From contig NZ_BJWF01000001.1 in assembly GCF_007990225.1 (NCBI RefSeq), positions 186,001 to 250,000 on the forward strand: a stretch of 64,000 bases of DNA. Reading direction: 5' to 3'. Position numbers and translations under genes: made by a program. The notes under the pieces were generated by a model. The model searched no databases. It was not told where the DNA came from and saw only the letters and a list, made by a program, of their open reading frames with translations. Position 1 is the stretch's first letter. The number at the start of each line of letters is the position of its first letter. Source of the stretch: Enterococcus villorum. Its GTDB lineage: Bacteria > Bacillota > Bacilli > Lactobacillales > Enterococcaceae. Shown here piece by piece: positions 1 through 8,784 of this stretch.

Positions 1-79
1 TTTGTGCTAAATCTAAATAAGCTTTATCCTTTTTAAATGTTGAACGTTCTGGATAAATTGAAACACCTAATTTTCCCAT
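1..79 (-). CDS. N-terminus of a DUF871/MupG-like protein (partial)
   Basis: Only the first 26 codons are in the window; the gene runs off the left edge. The translation starts MGKLGVSIYPERSTF, which is the typical start of the DUF871 family. Its TIM-barrel members include the 6-phospho-N-acetylmuramidase MupG, a cytoplasmic enzyme of cell-wall sugar recycling. An AGGAGG ribosome binding site lies just upstream of the ATG (around 88-93). Family assignment rests on a short N-terminal match, so substrate is not established. Confidence 0.6.
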   Translation of the reverse strand, partial: MGKLGVSIYPERSTFKKDKAYLDLAQ

Positions 80-266
80 GAATGAAATCCTCCTGTGCCT
101 TCTATTTTGTATCCACTTACATTATAACAAAAGCGCTTTAAATGGTCTACACCTTTTCTCTTAAGATAGAAGAAAATAAGTTTTTATAAGAAAAAAGATA
201 GGTATTTTTTCTATAGTTTGTTATCATTATAGATAACAACACAATTAATTTTGAAAGGATCCTACA

Positions 267-1022
267 ATGAAAACAAAAAAACTATTGTTAAGCATGGGAT
301 TAGCTGCAACATTCCTTTTGGCAGCTGGTTGTTCCCAAAATAATACAGACAAGTCAGCTTCTTCTGCTGAAAGTTCGACTGAAAAAACAACAGATAGCAG
401 TACAAAAGAAAGCGTAGATTTAAACTCACTCACCCTTCCTCAATTAAGCAATGAAGTGGCCGCTGATGAAGACTTGGTCGAAATGGTGACATCAAAAGGA
501 ACAATCAAAATCAAATTGTTCCCTGAAATTGCCCCTAAAGCGGTTGAAAATTTTATGACGCATGCAAAAGATGGTTACTATGATGGTTTAACTTTCCATC
601 GTGTTATCAAAGACTTTATGATCCAAGGTGGTGATCCAAAAGGCGATGGCACTGGTGGAGAAAGTATTTGGGGGAAAGGCTTTGAAACAGAGATTTCCAA
701 CAAACTCTATAACATACGTGGAGCTCTATCTATGGCGCGTGCGCAAGATCCAAGTAGTAATGGAAGTCAATTCTTTATTGTCCAAAACGCAGATGATGTT
801 CATGATGGTCTTTTAAAAGATGATTATCCTCAAGCCATTATTGATGCCTATAAAAAAGGTGGTTCTCCTAATTTAGATGGTGAGTATACCGTGTTTGGGC
901 AAGTCATTGAAGGAATGGATGTCGTTGATAAAATCGCCAACGTCGAAACAGATAGCTCTGATAAACCGACTGAAGATGTAAAAATCGAAAAAATAAATAT
1001 TTTACAAGAAGCAAAAGAATAA
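267..1022 (+). CDS. Cyclophilin-type peptidyl-prolyl isomerase lipoprotein
   Basis: Predicted surface-anchored proline isomerase that would help fold secreted proteins outside the membrane. The 251-residue protein starts with a lipoprotein signal peptide whose lipobox LAAGC puts the lipid-anchored cysteine at residue 22. A Ser/Thr/Glu-rich linker of about 45 residues follows, then a cyclophilin domain from about residue 70 to the end. The domain carries the family signatures FHRVIKDFMIQGGDP and NGSQFFI. A GAAAGGA ribosome binding site precedes the ATG. It is a single-gene unit closed by a strong terminator. Orthologues are common in enterococci; the natural client proteins are not known from sequence. 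Confidence 0.93.
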   Translation: MKTKKLLLSMGLAATFLLAAGCSQNNTDKSASSAESSTEKTTDSSTKESVDLNSLTLPQLSNEVAADEDLVEMVTSKGTIKIKLFPEIAPKAVENFMTHAKDGYYDGLTFHRVIKDFMIQGGDPKGDGTGGESIWGKGFETEISNKLYNIRGALSMARAQDPSSNGSQFFIVQNADDVHDGLLKDDYPQAIIDAYKKGGSPNLDGEYTVFGQVIEGMDVVDKIANVETDSSDKPTEDVKIEKINILQEAKE

Positions 1023-1041
1023 TTAGCTGACTATTTAAACA

Positions 1042-1083
1042 AAAAAAGAGCGAAGTTTATCAATCCATTCTTCGCTCTTTTTT
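1042..1083. terminator. Intrinsic terminator after the cyclophilin gene
   Basis: Arms AAAAAGAGCGAAG and CTTCGCTCTTTTT form a perfect stem, with an A-run on one side and a T-run on the other. It can therefore serve both the cyclophilin gene and the convergent FabZ/FabN gene. Confidence 0.9.
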
Positions 1084-1162
1084 GATTGCTTTTTAAGGTT
1101 GAACCTTTACCAGACAGCTTTTTCTTCACAAAATTTCTGACTGCCCTACTTCGCTTTTTTTA

Positions 1163-1603
1163 TTAAGCATCTTTATTGACGATAAACGTAAATTCGCATT
1201 CACAAACTTTTTTATCCTCAACATAGGCAGCTGACAAAGCGGTTCCGACTGCACCCTTCATCTTAGTGATCTCAAAATGACATTTCATCACATCTCCTGG
1301 AACCACTTTTTGGCGAAATTTCGCTTTATTGATTCCACCAATATAGGCTCTTTTCCCTAAAAATTCTTCGGACTTTAAAATTAAAATAGAGCCAGCTTGC
1401 GCTAAGGTTTCTAAAATTAAAGCACCCGGCATGACTGGATTGTCTGGGAAATGCCCTTGAAAAAAATCTTCATTGATTGTCACGTTTTTTGTCGCAACAA
1501 TTTTCTTTCCTGGCTCTAATGTATCGACATAATCGATATAACAAATAGGATAACGGTTAGGAATCAAGTCCATTACTTCAGTAGCAGATAATACGTAAGA
1601 CAT
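1163..1603 (-). CDS. 3-hydroxyacyl-ACP dehydratase, FabZ family (FabN-like)
   Basis: Cytoplasmic type II fatty-acid synthesis enzyme that dehydrates 3-hydroxyacyl-ACP. The 146-residue hot-dog protein carries the family active-site segment GHFPDNPVMPG, with catalytic His51 and Glu65. The chosen ATG at 1603 has an AAGGAG site in front; the upstream in-frame codons do not. In enterococci a second FabZ homologue, FabN, also isomerises trans-2 to cis-3 decenoyl-ACP to make unsaturated fatty acids, and it lies near fabI. The ICYIDYV segment (where FabZ usually has FLLVDRV) and the fabI neighbour favour FabN, but the isomerase activity cannot be read from sequence. No fabO/fabF is adjacent here. A FabT box in its promoter implies repression by acyl-ACP-bound FabT. 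Confidence 0.85.
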   Translation of the reverse strand: MSYVLSATEVMDLIPNRYPICYIDYVDTLEPGKKIVATKNVTINEDFFQGHFPDNPVMPGALILETLAQAGSILILKSEEFLGKRAYIGGINKAKFRQKVVPGDVMKCHFEITKMKGAVGTALSAAYVEDKKVCECEFTFIVNKDA

Positions 1604-1640
1604 AATATACTCCTTCTTTTGGCTAGTCGCCTTATTCATT

Positions 1641-1657
1641 ACTTTGATTATCAAAGT
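1641..1657. promoter_or_regulatory. FabT operator, FabZ/FabN side
   Basis: The 17-bp palindrome ACTTTGATTATCAAAGT closely matches the published FabT box (A-N-TTTGATTATCAAATT). It lies about 40 bp upstream of the FabZ/FabN start codon. FabT is the MarR-type repressor of fatty-acid synthesis in Lactobacillales. Confidence 0.88.
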
Positions 1658-1705
1658 ATCATATTCTTAAATTTTTAGCAATCTTTTTTTACTATCCAAA
1701 AAAAT

Positions 1706-1722
1706 AGTTTGACAATCAAAAC
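1706..1722. promoter_or_regulatory. FabT operator, fabI side
   Basis: AGTTTGACAATCAAAAC is a weaker FabT box (TTTGA-N3-TCAAA core) about 100 bp upstream of the fabI start. It lies 65 bp from the first box, so each divergent promoter has its own copy. Confidence 0.75.
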
Positions 1723-1819
1723 ATTTTGACTAATAATAGAAAATCAAGAGGTTATTATTTTGCAATTATTATTTATTTTACGACCGATTAAATCTTTTAA
1801 GAATCAAAGGAGTGTCAAT

Positions 1820-2575
1820 ATGTCATTTTTAGAAGGAAAAAAAATTGTCATTATGGGGGTCGCAAACAAGCGTAGTATCGCTTGGGGCTGTGCCGAAGCA
1901 ATGATGAAACAAGGTGCTGAAATCATCTATACTTATCAAAATGAACGAATGAAAAAATCGTTGATCAAATTAGTTGGCGAAGAGGCTTTTACTGTAGAAT
2001 GTGACGTTGCTAGTGATGAAAGTATTGAAAAAGCAATGGATACCATCGGTGAATATGCTGGAGAAATCCATGGTTTAGTTCATGCTATTGCCTATGCAAA
2101 TAAAGAAGAACTATCAGGTAACGTATCTGATATTTCACGTGACGGTTATCAGTTAGCTCAAGACATCAGTAGCTATTCCTTAATTGCTGTCGCTAAGTAT
2201 GCACAAAAATACCTTGCTCAAAATAGTGGAATTGTGAGTATGTCGTATTTAGGTTCACAACGCGCTATTCCAAATTACAACATGATGGGCATTGCAAAAG
2301 CTTCATTAGAAGCCGCTATTCGTTATTTAGCCGCTGAATTTTCGCCTAAAGGCATTCGTGTGAACGGAATATCAGCTGGTGCCATCAAAACACTAGCAGT
2401 TACTGGAGTAAAAGATTATCAAAAATTAATCCAGCTATCTGAGTCACGTACGCCTGACCAACAAGGTGTAACTATTGAAGAAGTTGGAAATGCTTGTGCT
2501 TTCTTGATTAGTCCACTATCAAGCGGAATCATTGGCGATATTATTTATGTCGACAAAGGTGTCCACCTTTCTTAA
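1820..2575 (+). CDS. fabI: Enoyl-[acyl-carrier-protein] reductase (NADH-type FabI)
   Basis: Carries out the last reduction of each fatty-acid elongation cycle in the cytoplasm and is the triclosan target. This 251-residue short-chain dehydrogenase-fold protein has the FabI N-terminal dinucleotide segment GVANKRSIAWG and the catalytic pair Tyr153-x6-Lys160 in YNMMGIAK. The ATG at 1820 is chosen because AAAGGAG precedes it; a longer reading frame upstream lacks a site. It is divergent from the FabZ/FabN gene and shares its FabT-regulated intergenic region. Length and motifs are standard for the family. Confidence 0.96.
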   Translation: MSFLEGKKIVIMGVANKRSIAWGCAEAMMKQGAEIIYTYQNERMKKSLIKLVGEEAFTVECDVASDESIEKAMDTIGEYAGEIHGLVHAIAYANKEELSGNVSDISRDGYQLAQDISSYSLIAVAKYAQKYLAQNSGIVSMSYLGSQRAIPNYNMMGIAKASLEAAIRYLAAEFSPKGIRVNGISAGAIKTLAVTGVKDYQKLIQLSESRTPDQQGVTIEEVGNACAFLISPLSSGIIGDIIYVDKGVHLS

Positions 2576-2590
2576 TTTAAATACTCAATC

Positions 2591-2628
2591 AAAAAGAACG
2601 AATCGATAAACCGATTCGTTCTTTTTTC
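2591..2628. terminator. Bidirectional terminator between fabI and ilvE
   Basis: Stem AAGAACGAATCG / CGATTCGTTCTT with flanking A and T runs. It separates the convergent fabI and ilvE genes. Confidence 0.9.
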
Positions 2629-2649
2629 ATTTGATGATCTCATTTTTCA

Positions 2650-3663
2650 TTACTCGACGACTTGAATCCAGCCTTCTGGTGCTTCAATATCCCCAAATTG
2701 GATCCCAGTCAATTCATCATATAGACGTTTGGTCACAGGACCGACTTCAGATTCGCTATAAAAAACATGGAGATGATTTTTATAGTAAATACCTCCAATT
2801 GGTGAAATGACTGCAGCTGTTCCGCAAGCACCGGCTTCTGCAAATTGATCCAGTTGATCAATAAAGATATCTCCTTCAACCGCTGTTAAACCTAAACGCT
2901 CTTGCGCCAATTGTAATAATGAATATTTGGTTATACTTGGCAAAATCGATGGAGATTGTGGCGTAATAAATTGCCCATCTTTTGTGATCCCGAAGAAATT
3001 GGCAGCACCTACTTCTTCAATTTTCGTATGTGTTGCAGGATCTAAATAAACACAATCTGAATAGTCTAACTCTTTTGCTTGTGTGCCTGGTAATAAGCTA
3101 GCTGCATAGTTTCCGCCAACTTTTGCAGCACCCGTTCCATTAGGGGCTGCACGATCATAGTCAGACACAATGAAATTCGTTGGTTTTAACCCACCCTTGA
3201 AGTAAGCTCCTACTGGTGTACAAAAGACCACAAATAAGTATTCTGGCGCCGGATGGACACCAATATTTTCACCTACACCAATCAAAAAAGGACGTAAATA
3301 AAGTGTAGCGCCTGTTCCATAAGGCGGAACAAATTCCTCATTGGCTTTGACTACTTGTTTTACCGCATCAACAAACATTTTTTCTGGCACCATCGGCATT
3401 AATAACCGTCTTGCACTTTGATTCAAGCGACGACTGTTTTGATCTGCTCTAAACAGATTGATTTTTCCGTCTTTTCTTCTATACGCTTTTAATCCTTCAA
3501 AACATTGTTGCCCATAATGAAGTGCAGGGGAGCCTTCATGGATTGTTAAATAATTATCTTCTGTCAACTCACCTTTTTCCCACTGTCCATCCTTCCATTT
3601 TGCTACGTAACGCCAAGGAGTTTTGATATATGAGAAACCTAAATTATTCCAATCCAATTGCAT
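2650..3663 (-). CDS. ilvE: Branched-chain amino acid aminotransferase
   Basis: PLP enzyme that exchanges amino groups between leucine, isoleucine or valine and their keto acids. The sequence matches class IV aminotransferases (BCAT, about 340 residues). Recognisable blocks are [15 protein letters not shown] near the N-terminus, the PLP-lysine region [11 protein letters not shown], and [11 protein letters not shown]. Three ATGs lie close together; the one at 3663 is preferred because GGTGG sits six bases upstream. The gene stands alone, with no other ilv or leu genes near, which suits a catabolic or salvage role. A CodY-like box lies about 60-75 bp upstream. Confidence 0.94.
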   Translation of the reverse strand: MQLDWNNLGFSYIKTPWRYVAKWKDGQWEKGELTEDNYLTIHEGSPALHYGQQCFEGLKAYRRKDGKINLFRADQNSRRLNQSARRLLMPMVPEKMFVDAVKQVVKANEEFVPPYGTGATLYLRPFLIGVGENIGVHPAPEYLFVVFCTPVGAYFKGGLKPTNFIVSDYDRAAPNGTGAAKVGGNYAASLLPGTQAKELDYSDCVYLDPATHTKIEEVGAANFFGITKDGQFITPQSPSILPSITKYSLLQLAQERLGLTAVEGDIFIDQLDQFAEAGACGTAAVISPIGGIYYKNHLHVFYSESEVGPVTKRLYDELTGIQFGDIEAPEGWIQVVE

Positions 3664-3724
3664 ATTCATTCCACCAATCATTGTTTTGTGAATATTTTAG
3701 CACTGTCGGTTCCGTTTGTCATTT

Positions 3725-3739
3725 TATTTTTAGAAAATT
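3725..3739. promoter_or_regulatory. CodY-like box upstream of ilvE
   Basis: TATTTTTAGAAAATT matches the CodY consensus AATTTTCWGAAAATT at 13 of 15 positions. ilvE is a classic CodY target in low-GC Gram-positives, so the position supports the call. Confidence 0.5.
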
Positions 3740-3826
3740 TCTCTACTTCAAACTTTTCTTGCCATTTTTCTTTTTGCTAGGTTCTTGTTACAATACGTAT
3801 AAGTCTATATTAGAAAAGAGGATTTT

Positions 3827-4744
3827 ATGTTTTTACAATTGGCGACAAATTCAACGACAACGTCTACTGGTGATACGCTCACCGAACAAGCGGTTCACCA
3901 AGTCAATGCTTTCCAACGCTTTTGGAATACCATCAACTGGGATGCTATTTTAGCGACTTTTATTCAAAAAAGTCTTTATTTAGTTTTTTTAATCATTTTA
4001 TTTGGTTTCATTAACCGTATTGGAAAATATTTGATTGATAAGTCTTTTAAACAGTATGCTAAAAAATCGATTTTAAACGAAAGTCGTTTAAAGACCTTAC
4101 ATAGTCTTTTAAATACTATTTTTCACTATACCATGGGCTTCTTTTTCATTTATGCGATCTTATCGGTCGTTGGCGTGCCGATTGGTTCTTTATTAGCAGG
4201 AGCTGGAATTGCTGGGGTAGCTATTGGTTTAGGTGCACAAGGTTTTATGAGCGACGTGATTACAGGTTTCTTCATTATTATGGAACAACAAATGGATGTA
4301 GGTGATTACGTCAAATTAGCAAATCTATCCATTGAAGGCACCGTAGCTTCTGTTGGGATTCGGACATTGCAACTAAAAGCAGTTGATGGGACGATTCACT
4401 TTATCCCGAATCGAAATATCACCACAATCAGCAATCTTTCAAGAGCAAATATGCAAGTCTTATTAGATATTCGGATTGTTCCAGAAGAAGGATATGACCA
4501 AATCTATGAAATCATTGAAAAAGTTAACCATCAGTTAACGAAAAAATATCGGGACGAACTACAAACAGAGCCAACAATTTTTGGGTTGGTTGATTTAGGT
4601 AATAGTAATTTTGCTATCCGTACAGTCTGCTATGTATTAAATGGAAAACAGTATACGTTAAAAGAAGAATTTCTAAGTTCTTATGTAAAGGAATTGTCAG
4701 CAGCTGGCTTTACGATTCCTAACACTCCTATTATTTTAAAATAA
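3827..4744 (+). CDS. Small-conductance mechanosensitive channel, MscS family
   Basis: Tension-gated membrane channel that releases solutes on osmotic downshock. The 305-residue protein has an extracellular N-terminus, transmembrane helices at about residues 45-65, 90-115 and 120-145, and a Gly/Ala-rich pore helix (GSLLAGAGIAGVAIGLGAQG). The cytoplasmic beta and alpha/beta domains follow, with the motif GTVASVGIRTLQLKAVDG and IPNRNI. An AGAGG ribosome binding site precedes the ATG. It is monocistronic, bounded by a long hairpin terminator. Confidence 0.93.
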   Translation: MFLQLATNSTTTSTGDTLTEQAVHQVNAFQRFWNTINWDAILATFIQKSLYLVFLIILFGFINRIGKYLIDKSFKQYAKKSILNESRLKTLHSLLNTIFHYTMGFFFIYAILSVVGVPIGSLLAGAGIAGVAIGLGAQGFMSDVITGFFIIMEQQMDVGDYVKLANLSIEGTVASVGIRTLQLKAVDGTIHFIPNRNITTISNLSRANMQVLLDIRIVPEEGYDQIYEIIEKVNHQLTKKYRDELQTEPTIFGLVDLGNSNFAIRTVCYVLNGKQYTLKEEFLSSYVKELSAAGFTIPNTPIILK

Positions 4745-4834
4745 AAAAGATTGAGACAGGAATACATGTTCCTTTCATTTGGACCATTTTGTCCATTTGA
4801 ATCCTCATGTATCTTCTTTGTCTCAATCTTTTTT
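4743..4834. terminator. Long bidirectional hairpin between mscS and cbpB
   Basis: Arms AAAAAAGATTGAGAC and GTCTCAATCTTTTTT are perfectly complementary and enclose about 60 bases. The enclosed bases contain smaller pairings (ATACATG / CATGTAT). It serves both convergent genes. Confidence 0.85.
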
Positions 4835-4852
4835 AGTAGTTAACTTTCTTGG

Positions 4853-5353
4853 TCATCCCACAATATTCATGCTTTCTTTTAGTTCTTCTATTTTGGGCGA
4901 AACGATATTTCGTCGTTCCAATTCATGAACCATGAAATTCACAGCTTTCAATAGTTCTTTTCTTGTAATGATCCCTTTAAAAACTTTTTCTTCTGTCACA
5001 ACTGGTAAAAAAGGGGAATCAACTAGTAAATGCAGTACTTCTTCCAGTTCCCAATTTTCATCAATAGTTGCGACTTCTGTTTCCATGACGTCAGCAACAG
5101 TCAATCCTTCTAATGGATCCATACTGATGGTTTGAAGATCAATCATTTTGTTGACGACGTCAGATAAACTGACCAAACCGACAAAGCGGTCATCTTTTCC
5201 TAAAACTGGAATTTTCGTATAACCTACTTTCGATAAAACAAGTAAACCATGTGATAACGGATGTTGATACATGACATTTGCTACGTTTTCAGCAGAGATT
5301 AAAAAAGTTTCTTGGTTTTGTAGCAATAATTCTCTTACAATAGGTCCAATCAT
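4853..5353 (-). CDS. cbpB: CBS-domain protein, CbpB/DarB (YkuL) type
   Basis: Small cytoplasmic protein of 166 residues made of two CBS domains (about residues 15-75 and 85-145). Sequence and length match the CbpB/DarB family, which binds cyclic di-AMP and, in B. subtilis and Listeria, controls the stringent-response enzyme Rel and pyruvate carboxylase. Characteristic runs are KIPVLGKDDRFVGLVSLSDV and FLPVVTEEKVFKGIITRKELL. A GGAGG site precedes the ATG. It follows the murI-rph-yfcE run with a 103-bp gap, so it may have its own promoter. Ligand binding is inferred from the family. Confidence 0.85.
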   Translation of the reverse strand: MIGPIVRELLLQNQETFLISAENVANVMYQHPLSHGLLVLSKVGYTKIPVLGKDDRFVGLVSLSDVVNKMIDLQTISMDPLEGLTVADVMETEVATIDENWELEEVLHLLVDSPFLPVVTEEKVFKGIITRKELLKAVNFMVHELERRNIVSPKIEELKESMNIVG

Positions 5354-5456
5354 CGGATGGCCTCCATTTCTATTTCATTCAACACTCATATTTTACCGAA
5401 AACGGATGCAAAGTTCATATAAAATAATCGAGATTTTAGTAAAATTTAGAGAAATT

Positions 5457-5972
5457 TTACTTAGCTTGAAAAGTGAATGCTAATTCTTCCACTGGTTGAT
5501 GCGCACGATTATAATATTGAACATGGATTTGTTCTTTTGTATGTTCAATACGGGCATAAGAAGGGATTTGTATAGGGCCTCGTGGCTGTGAAATGCTCCC
5601 AGGGTTTAAATATAAAACCCCGTCGACCATTTCACAGCCAATTTGATGAGTATGGCCAAAAAAGGCCATGTTTGCGCCACTTGCTTTTGCCTCAATTGCT
5701 AATTGAGTAAGACCAAAACGAACGTTTGCCAAATGTCCATGAGTTATAAAGATTTTATCAATTCCAGTATTGATGACTTGCTTTTCTTTAAACTCTGAAC
5801 TATAGTCACAATTCCCTTTTACCACATGAAAATGCGACCATAATTGGTCTTCAAAAGATAATTCAGAATCACCACAATGAAAGAAATAATCGACTTCTTT
5901 TTGATAGCGGTCAACTAAATCAACTAAAATTTCACGATCCCCGTGATTATCACTGACAACTAAATAGTGCAT
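5457..5972 (-). CDS. YfcE/MJ0936-type metallophosphoesterase
   Basis: Calcineurin-fold phosphodiesterase of 171 residues, probably cytoplasmic and dimetal-dependent. Metal-ligand motifs are in the expected order: SDNHGD (residues 7-12), FHCGDSE, GNCD, THGH and FGHTH (C-terminal half), then LNPGS. Family members hydrolyse phosphodiester model substrates; the biological substrate is unknown. Its start overlaps the stop of the rph-rdgB fusion by one base, so the two are translationally coupled in the murI-rph/rdgB-yfcE operon. Confidence 0.9.
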   Translation of the reverse strand: MHYLVVSDNHGDREILVDLVDRYQKEVDYFFHCGDSELSFEDQLWSHFHVVKGNCDYSSEFKEKQVINTGIDKIFITHGHLANVRFGLTQLAIEAKASGANMAFFGHTHQIGCEMVDGVLYLNPGSISQPRGPIQIPSYARIEHTKEQIHVQYYNRAHQPVEELAFTFQAK

Positions 5973-7321
5973 TATTTTTCACCTTCTAACCAGTTTTGCC
6001 ATTCTTGGCTTAATTTAGCCATTGCTTGTGCCCGATGGCTGACTTTATTTTTTTCTTCGCTAGACATTTGTGCGGCTGTTTTATTTGAACCATCCGGAAG
6101 AAATAGAGGATCATAGCCAAAGCCATTCTCTCCTTGTGGAATCCTTCCTATTTTACCAGGCCATTGCGCTTCTACCACTAAGCTTTCTTTATCTGGCGCA
6201 GCAAAGACTAACGTGCAATGGAATTGAGCTGTTCTTTTCTCATCCGGAACATCTGTCAATTCAAAAAGTAGTTTTGCATTATTTCCTGCATCACTTTTAT
6301 GTTCACCGGCAAAACGAGCGGAATAAATTCCTGGCATACCACCTAAAGCATCCACTTTTAAACCAGAATCATCAGCTAGTACTGGTTGATTCAACAAATA
6401 GGCAATAGTTTCAGCTTTTAACCGCGCATTTTCTTCAAAAGTTGTCCCGGTTTCTTCTACATCAGGTAGTTCAGGGTAGTCAAACAGTGTCTTTACTTCA
6501 TAACCAGCTTGACCAAACATTGCCTTAAATTCTTCTGCTTTTCCAGCATTTCGTGTCGCAATCACTATTGTTTTCAAAGGTTCTTCCTTTTCCTGATCCC
6601 ATTGTTTGAATAAAACTCTTTTTTGTTCCAGGATCAATTCCTCAATTGCTGTTTTGCCGTAAAAAAGCATTTCATTTAACTCTTCACCGTCAAAAGTAGC
6701 CCCTTCTCCGGTTCCTTGGATCTCAACGAACTTTCCTGATTCAGTCATCACAAGGTTCATATCTACCAAAGCTTTCGCATCTTCTTCATAATCTAAATCG
6801 GCCACACACATTTGACTTGGTAATATGCCTACACTGATTGCTGCTAAATGTTCAATAATGGGATCTTCTTGCAATACTTTGGTTTGTAGTAATTTTTCAA
6901 TTGCTAGTTTTAAGGCGACAAAAGCCCCTGTAATACTAGCAGTACGCGTGCCTCCGTCTGCTTGAAGAACATCGCAATCGACAATAATACTGCGTTCCCC
7001 TAATTTTTCCAAATCAACGACTGCTCTTAAGGAACGTCCAATCAATCGTTGAATCTCCATGGTGCGTCCAGAGAGCTTTCCTTTGCTACTTTCTCTTTTA
7101 TTTCTTGTATGAGTAGCCCGAGAAAGCATACTGTATTCTGCTGTGACCCAGCCTGTCCCTGTATCTCTTAAAAAAGGCGGTACATGATCTTCGACTGTTG
7201 CAGAACAGTGAACGATTGTATCTCCGAATTGAATCATGACAGAACCTTCTGGATGCTTCAACACATTGGTTTGAATCGTTATTTTTCTTAATTGTTGCGG
7301 ACTTCTTCCATCATGGCGCAT
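5972..7321 (-). CDS. rph: Fused ribonuclease PH and XTP/dITP pyrophosphatase
   Basis: A 449-residue two-enzyme protein. Residues 1-240 are RNase PH, which trims tRNA 3' ends by phosphorolysis ([56 protein letters not shown]). Residues about 250-449 are the RdgB/HAM1 house-cleaning pyrophosphatase, which removes non-canonical purine triphosphates such as XTP and dITP ([32 protein letters not shown], and SHRAQAM near the end). The join is in frame with no stop between, and the GGGGGAG site precedes only the RNase PH part. The same fusion is known in other Lactobacillales. The gene starts three bases after murI. Confidence 0.95.
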   Translation of the reverse strand: MRHDGRSPQQLRKITIQTNVLKHPEGSVMIQFGDTIVHCSATVEDHVPPFLRDTGTGWVTAEYSMLSRATHTRNKRESSKGKLSGRTMEIQRLIGRSLRAVVDLEKLGERSIIVDCDVLQADGGTRTASITGAFVALKLAIEKLLQTKVLQEDPIIEHLAAISVGILPSQMCVADLDYEEDAKALVDMNLVMTESGKFVEIQGTGEGATFDGEELNEMLFYGKTAIEELILEQKRVLFKQWDQEKEEPLKTIVIATRNAGKAEEFKAMFGQAGYEVKTLFDYPELPDVEETGTTFEENARLKAETIAYLLNQPVLADDSGLKVDALGGMPGIYSARFAGEHKSDAGNNAKLLFELTDVPDEKRTAQFHCTLVFAAPDKESLVVEAQWPGKIGRIPQGENGFGYDPLFLPDGSNKTAAQMSSEEKNKVSHRAQAMAKLSQEWQNWLEGEK

Positions 7322-7324
7322 CTA

Positions 7325-8146
7325 TTATTCTCCCCCTAATTCGATATGATCGACACTGATCGGACCAATCGGCAACCAATCTTGTGCAATTTCTCTAAAT
7401 AACTTCGCTGAGCCTGTCGTATAAAAATGACAGAATGTTCGCCCATTCTTTGGCGAGTTACTAATTTCAAAATAATCTAATAACATAGAGACTTCACTCA
7501 CTGTTTCTGCTCCTGAATCAATCAAAGTCACATTTTCCCCCATGACATTTTGTATAATCGGACGCAATAAAGGGTAATGCGTACATCCCAAAATAAGCGT
7601 GTCAATTTTTTTGGAAAGTAATGGTACTAAAGTTTCCGCAACAATTTTCTTTGCGACAGAAGAATGGTATTCATTACTTTCTACCACAGAAACGAATTTT
7701 GGACAGGCTAAACTAGCTACCGCTAGTTCAGGTACTTTTTCTTTCAATGCTATTTCATATGCACGACTCTTCACAGTACCGAGAGTTCCGATAATGCCAA
7801 CTTGTTTATTTTTTGTTTGTTTGACTGCGGCTCTTGTTCCAGGGAGGATTACACCGATAACTGGAATGGGAAGCGTTGCTTTGATCTCTTCTAAAGCAAC
7901 TGCGGTCGCTGTATTACAAGCAATCACTAACATTTTAATTCCTTGTTTCATCAAACAATTAGTCATTTCCCAAGTAAATTTAATTACTTGTTCCGCTGGT
8001 CTTGGACCATAAGGACAACGTGCAGTGTCTCCCATATATAATATATTCTCATTTGGTAACTGTTTCAGGGCTTCTTTTACTACAGTCAATCCGCCAACAC
8101 CTGAATCAATAAAACCAATCGGGCGATTATCAGTCAATAGTCTCAT
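7325..8146 (-). CDS. murI: Glutamate racemase
   Basis: Makes D-glutamate for peptidoglycan from L-glutamate, cofactor-independent. The 273-residue protein has [16 protein letters not shown] at the N-terminus and the two catalytic cysteines in [10 protein letters not shown] and LGCTHYPLL. The ATG at 8146 sits directly against the AAAAGG site. A TTG three codons downstream has better spacing and could be the real start. It is the first gene of an operon with rph-rdgB and yfcE. Confidence 0.95.
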   Translation of the reverse strand: MRLLTDNRPIGFIDSGVGGLTVVKEALKQLPNENILYMGDTARCPYGPRPAEQVIKFTWEMTNCLMKQGIKMLVIACNTATAVALEEIKATLPIPVIGVILPGTRAAVKQTKNKQVGIIGTLGTVKSRAYEIALKEKVPELAVASLACPKFVSVVESNEYHSSVAKKIVAETLVPLLSKKIDTLILGCTHYPLLRPIIQNVMGENVTLIDSGAETVSEVSMLLDYFEISNSPKNGRTFCHFYTTGSAKLFREIAQDWLPIGPISVDHIELGGE

Positions 8147-8251
8147 CCTTTTTTCTCAATAAATTCTATCTTCCTTATTGTGGACTTTTTAAGTTGATTT
8201 TTCAAGTACTACCTTTTCAAAGGAGTGCCAAAAATAAGTCGGCGACCTCTT

Positions 8252-8313
8252 TAAAAAAGAAAAACAACTGCCAACTTGGATCAAAGAAAAAGATCTGGTT
8301 GTAACAGTTGTTT
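8252..8313 (-). terminator. Terminator of the nrdJ-pduO-DUF4430 operon
   Basis: Stem AAACAACTG / CAGTTGTTT on the minus strand, followed by a TTTTTCTTTTTT tract. It closes the B12 operon before murI. Confidence 0.75.
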
Positions 8314-8345
8314 GGTTTCATTTATTTAGGAATTTTGACTACTCG

Positions 8346-8735
8346 TCATTTGAACGGAGCCAAATTGAAGACAACTTTATCATTATTGGCTAGTTTTATT
8401 TCATTTGCGCCCTTTTCTGCCATATGCCCATTAATCGTGAAGGTCCAATATATCCCTTTGTCTTTGTCCTGGGTATGATGATCAATTGCTGTAATAAATC
8501 CATTATCTTCTTCCACTGTAAATTGTTGTTTCAATAATTGCAATAATGTTTGCTTCGGCTGATAATCGACTGTTTTTTTTGTTAGCTCTTTTCCTTCTTG
8601 CGCCAAGATAATCGTGACTTTCTCCGTTTTAGTTTGAGAGTAGGTACTAGACTGCTCCGTAGCAGTAGGTGATTGGCACCCAGAAACGACAAACAGACTG
8701 ATAATTGTGACTAAAAATAATACAACTTTTTTCAA
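8346..8735 (-). CDS. DUF4430 lipoprotein, possible surface B12-binding protein
   Basis: A 129-residue lipoprotein: signal peptide, lipobox VVSGC, a short Ser/Thr linker, then a DUF4430 domain over about the last 95 residues. DUF4430 has the fold of the C-terminal domain of transcobalamin and intrinsic factor, which help hold vitamin B12. The TTG at 8735 is chosen because GAGGAG lies eight bases upstream; the in-frame GTG three codons earlier overlaps that site. It is the last gene of an operon with the B12-dependent ribonucleotide reductase and the cobalamin adenosyltransferase. An ECF S-component is divergent from that operon, so a B12-capture role is a reasonable inference, though not shown by sequence. 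Confidence 0.75.
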   Translation of the reverse strand: MKKVVLFLVTIISLFVVSGCQSPTATEQSSTYSQTKTEKVTIILAQEGKELTKKTVDYQPKQTLLQLLKQQFTVEEDNGFITAIDHHTQDKDKGIYWTFTINGHMAEKGANEIKLANNDKVVFNLAPFK

Positions 8736-8784
8736 AAGAAACACTCCTCTTTGTTCATATAAATACTCAATTGTTCAATAATAA

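Noticed and set aside
128-141. cre (CcpA) site before the MupG-like gene
   Set aside because: CAAAAGCGCTTTAA has the right core but three mismatches to the consensus ends, too weak to list.
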